A stretch of DNA of 5,558 bases from Clostridia bacterium (GTDB lineage: Bacteria > Bacillota > Clostridia > Oscillospirales > CAG-272). Positions 4,934-5,558 of this stretch are shown piece after piece. How positions within the stretch are numbered: the first letter of the stretch is position 1; every line of letters starts with the position of its first letter. The notes below the pieces were generated by a model that searched no databases, was not told where the DNA came from, and saw nothing but the letters and a program-made list of their open reading frames with translations. The translations under genes were made by a program, and so were the position numbers. The stretch is taken from positions 1 to 5,558 of the forward strand of contig JAFTKV010000199.1 in assembly GCA_017453085.1 (NCBI GenBank). Direction: 5' to 3'.

Positions 4934-5558
4934 CACAGTTTTCGGTCGCACAGGAGCGCCTTGATAAACGCGTCCCCGTTGGGCTCCACCGGGATGATGG
5001 GAACGCCCAGTTTCTTGGACAACTCCTCAAGGGAGAGGCTGTCGAGGAAAAGGTCGCCGCCGTCACGCAGCATGGTGGAGGAAATATAGAGCCGCTCGCC
5101 CAGAGGCTTGTCCTTCAGCTGCTCGTACAGGTCACAGCCGCAGATCAGGCCTGCGACCGTGATCTCGGGACCGAAGAAGCGGTTCTCGATCTGATAGACC
5201 TGTCCGGACAGTCCGGGACAAGCCGTGCAGAGTGTTTTCGTAATGTCAGAGATAAAATCATAGGCCGCCCGACCGGTAGCAATGGAGAAATTCCGCACGA
5301 TCGAGGTATCGTAGTCCTCGGTCAGATAGTCCATTCCATCGGCGAACTCCTCGCCCATGCAGGTGAGCATACCCACGCCGTTGTCCAGCTGAGGGTAGCC
5401 CTCGTAGTAGTCGGGAGAGGGAAGGGGAAGCTCCGCCTTCAAATAGAACTCGTCGGCGGCAAAGAAGAGTCGCTCTCCGCGGGTTATCAGCGATTGTTCG
5501 CCGTGGCGGTTGATCTGTGCGATCACTTCCGCTGCCTCTTCCTTGGTGAAGGGAGCGA
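4933..5558 (-). CDS. DUF512 protein, C-terminal part (probable PDZ/radical-SAM protein)
   Basis: Only the last 207 codons are in the window; the gene continues past 5558. The visible part matches the DUF512 domain. It contains FFAADEFYLKAELPLP (an ADEFY block), YYEGYPQLDNGVGM, RNFSIATGRAAY, NRFFGPEITVAGLICGCDL and a C-terminal DGGDLFLDSLSLEEL stretch. In known relatives this domain follows an N-terminal PDZ domain and a radical-SAM [4Fe-4S] region, which would lie outside the window; that fusion is inferred, not seen. The reaction catalysed is not established. The open frame continues upstream through APFTKEEAAE to the window edge, so a GTG at 5524-5526 is an internal Val codon and not the start. 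In clostridial genomes DUF512 genes are often found next to der, and here the gap is 18 bases, which suggests co-transcription. Confidence 0.9.
   Translation of the reverse strand, partial: APFTKEEAAEVIAQINRHGEQSLITRGERLFFAADEFYLKAELPLPSPDYYEGYPQLDNGVGMLTCMGEEFADGMDYLTEDYDTSIVRNFSIATGRAAYDFISDITKTLCTACPGLSGQVYQIENRFFGPEITVAGLICGCDLYEQLKDKPLGERLYISSTMLRDGGDLFLDSLSLEELSKKLGVPIIPVEPNGDAFIKALLCDRKL

Noticed and set aside
4933..5526. DUF512 fragment as a complete gene starting at GTG 5524-5526
   Set aside because: The frame stays open to the window edge and upstream codons (APFTKEEAAE) continue the DUF512 domain, so this is an internal codon of a larger gene.

Overview
The window reads as chromosomal core sequence from a Gram-positive anaerobe of the Bacillota, class Clostridia. 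An Oscillospirales-like gut lineage is the best guess, by inference from gene content and protein style. Three things point there: a DUF512-type protein next to der and plsY, a four-cysteine (zinc-type) ribosomal protein L28, and clostridial features in AlaS and PlsY. Shine-Dalgarno sites are strong and the visible promoters are classic sigma-A type. Intergenic DNA is AT-rich while the coding DNA is moderately GC-rich.

All six genes lie on the minus strand, so the window is read from right to left. At the right edge (4933-5558) is the C-terminal part of a DUF512 protein, probably of the PDZ/radical-SAM type. It is followed after 18 bases by der (3577-4914), the double-GTPase ribosome assembly factor. 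Der's stop codon overlaps the start of plsY (2723-3577), the membrane acyltransferase that makes lysophosphatidate. These three look like one operon. Next comes rpmB (2394-2579, ribosomal protein L28), a single-gene unit with its own extended -10 promoter and a strong terminator. It is followed by a lipoprotein gene (761-2275) whose product has a Thr/Pro-rich stalk, an SH3b domain and an M14 zinc peptidase domain; a role in cell-wall peptide cleavage is inferred. Its hairpin terminator (720-751) separates it from alaS (1-616, 5' part only), which has a consensus promoter (TTGACA, 17 bases, TATAAT) and a leader of only about 34 nt.

Functionally this is housekeeping: ribosome assembly (Der, L28), tRNA charging (AlaS) and envelope building (PlsY, the surface peptidase). 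There are no tRNA or rRNA genes, CRISPR repeats, insertion sequences or phage genes, and no gene-free stretch exceeds 150 bases. I do not see a new biological system. The points most worth a second look are the M14 lipoprotein with Ala at the position of the carboxypeptidase A specificity arginine, the long N-terminal and charged C-terminal extensions of PlsY, inverted repeats around the lipoprotein promoter and after rpmB, and the T-box-less alaS promoter.
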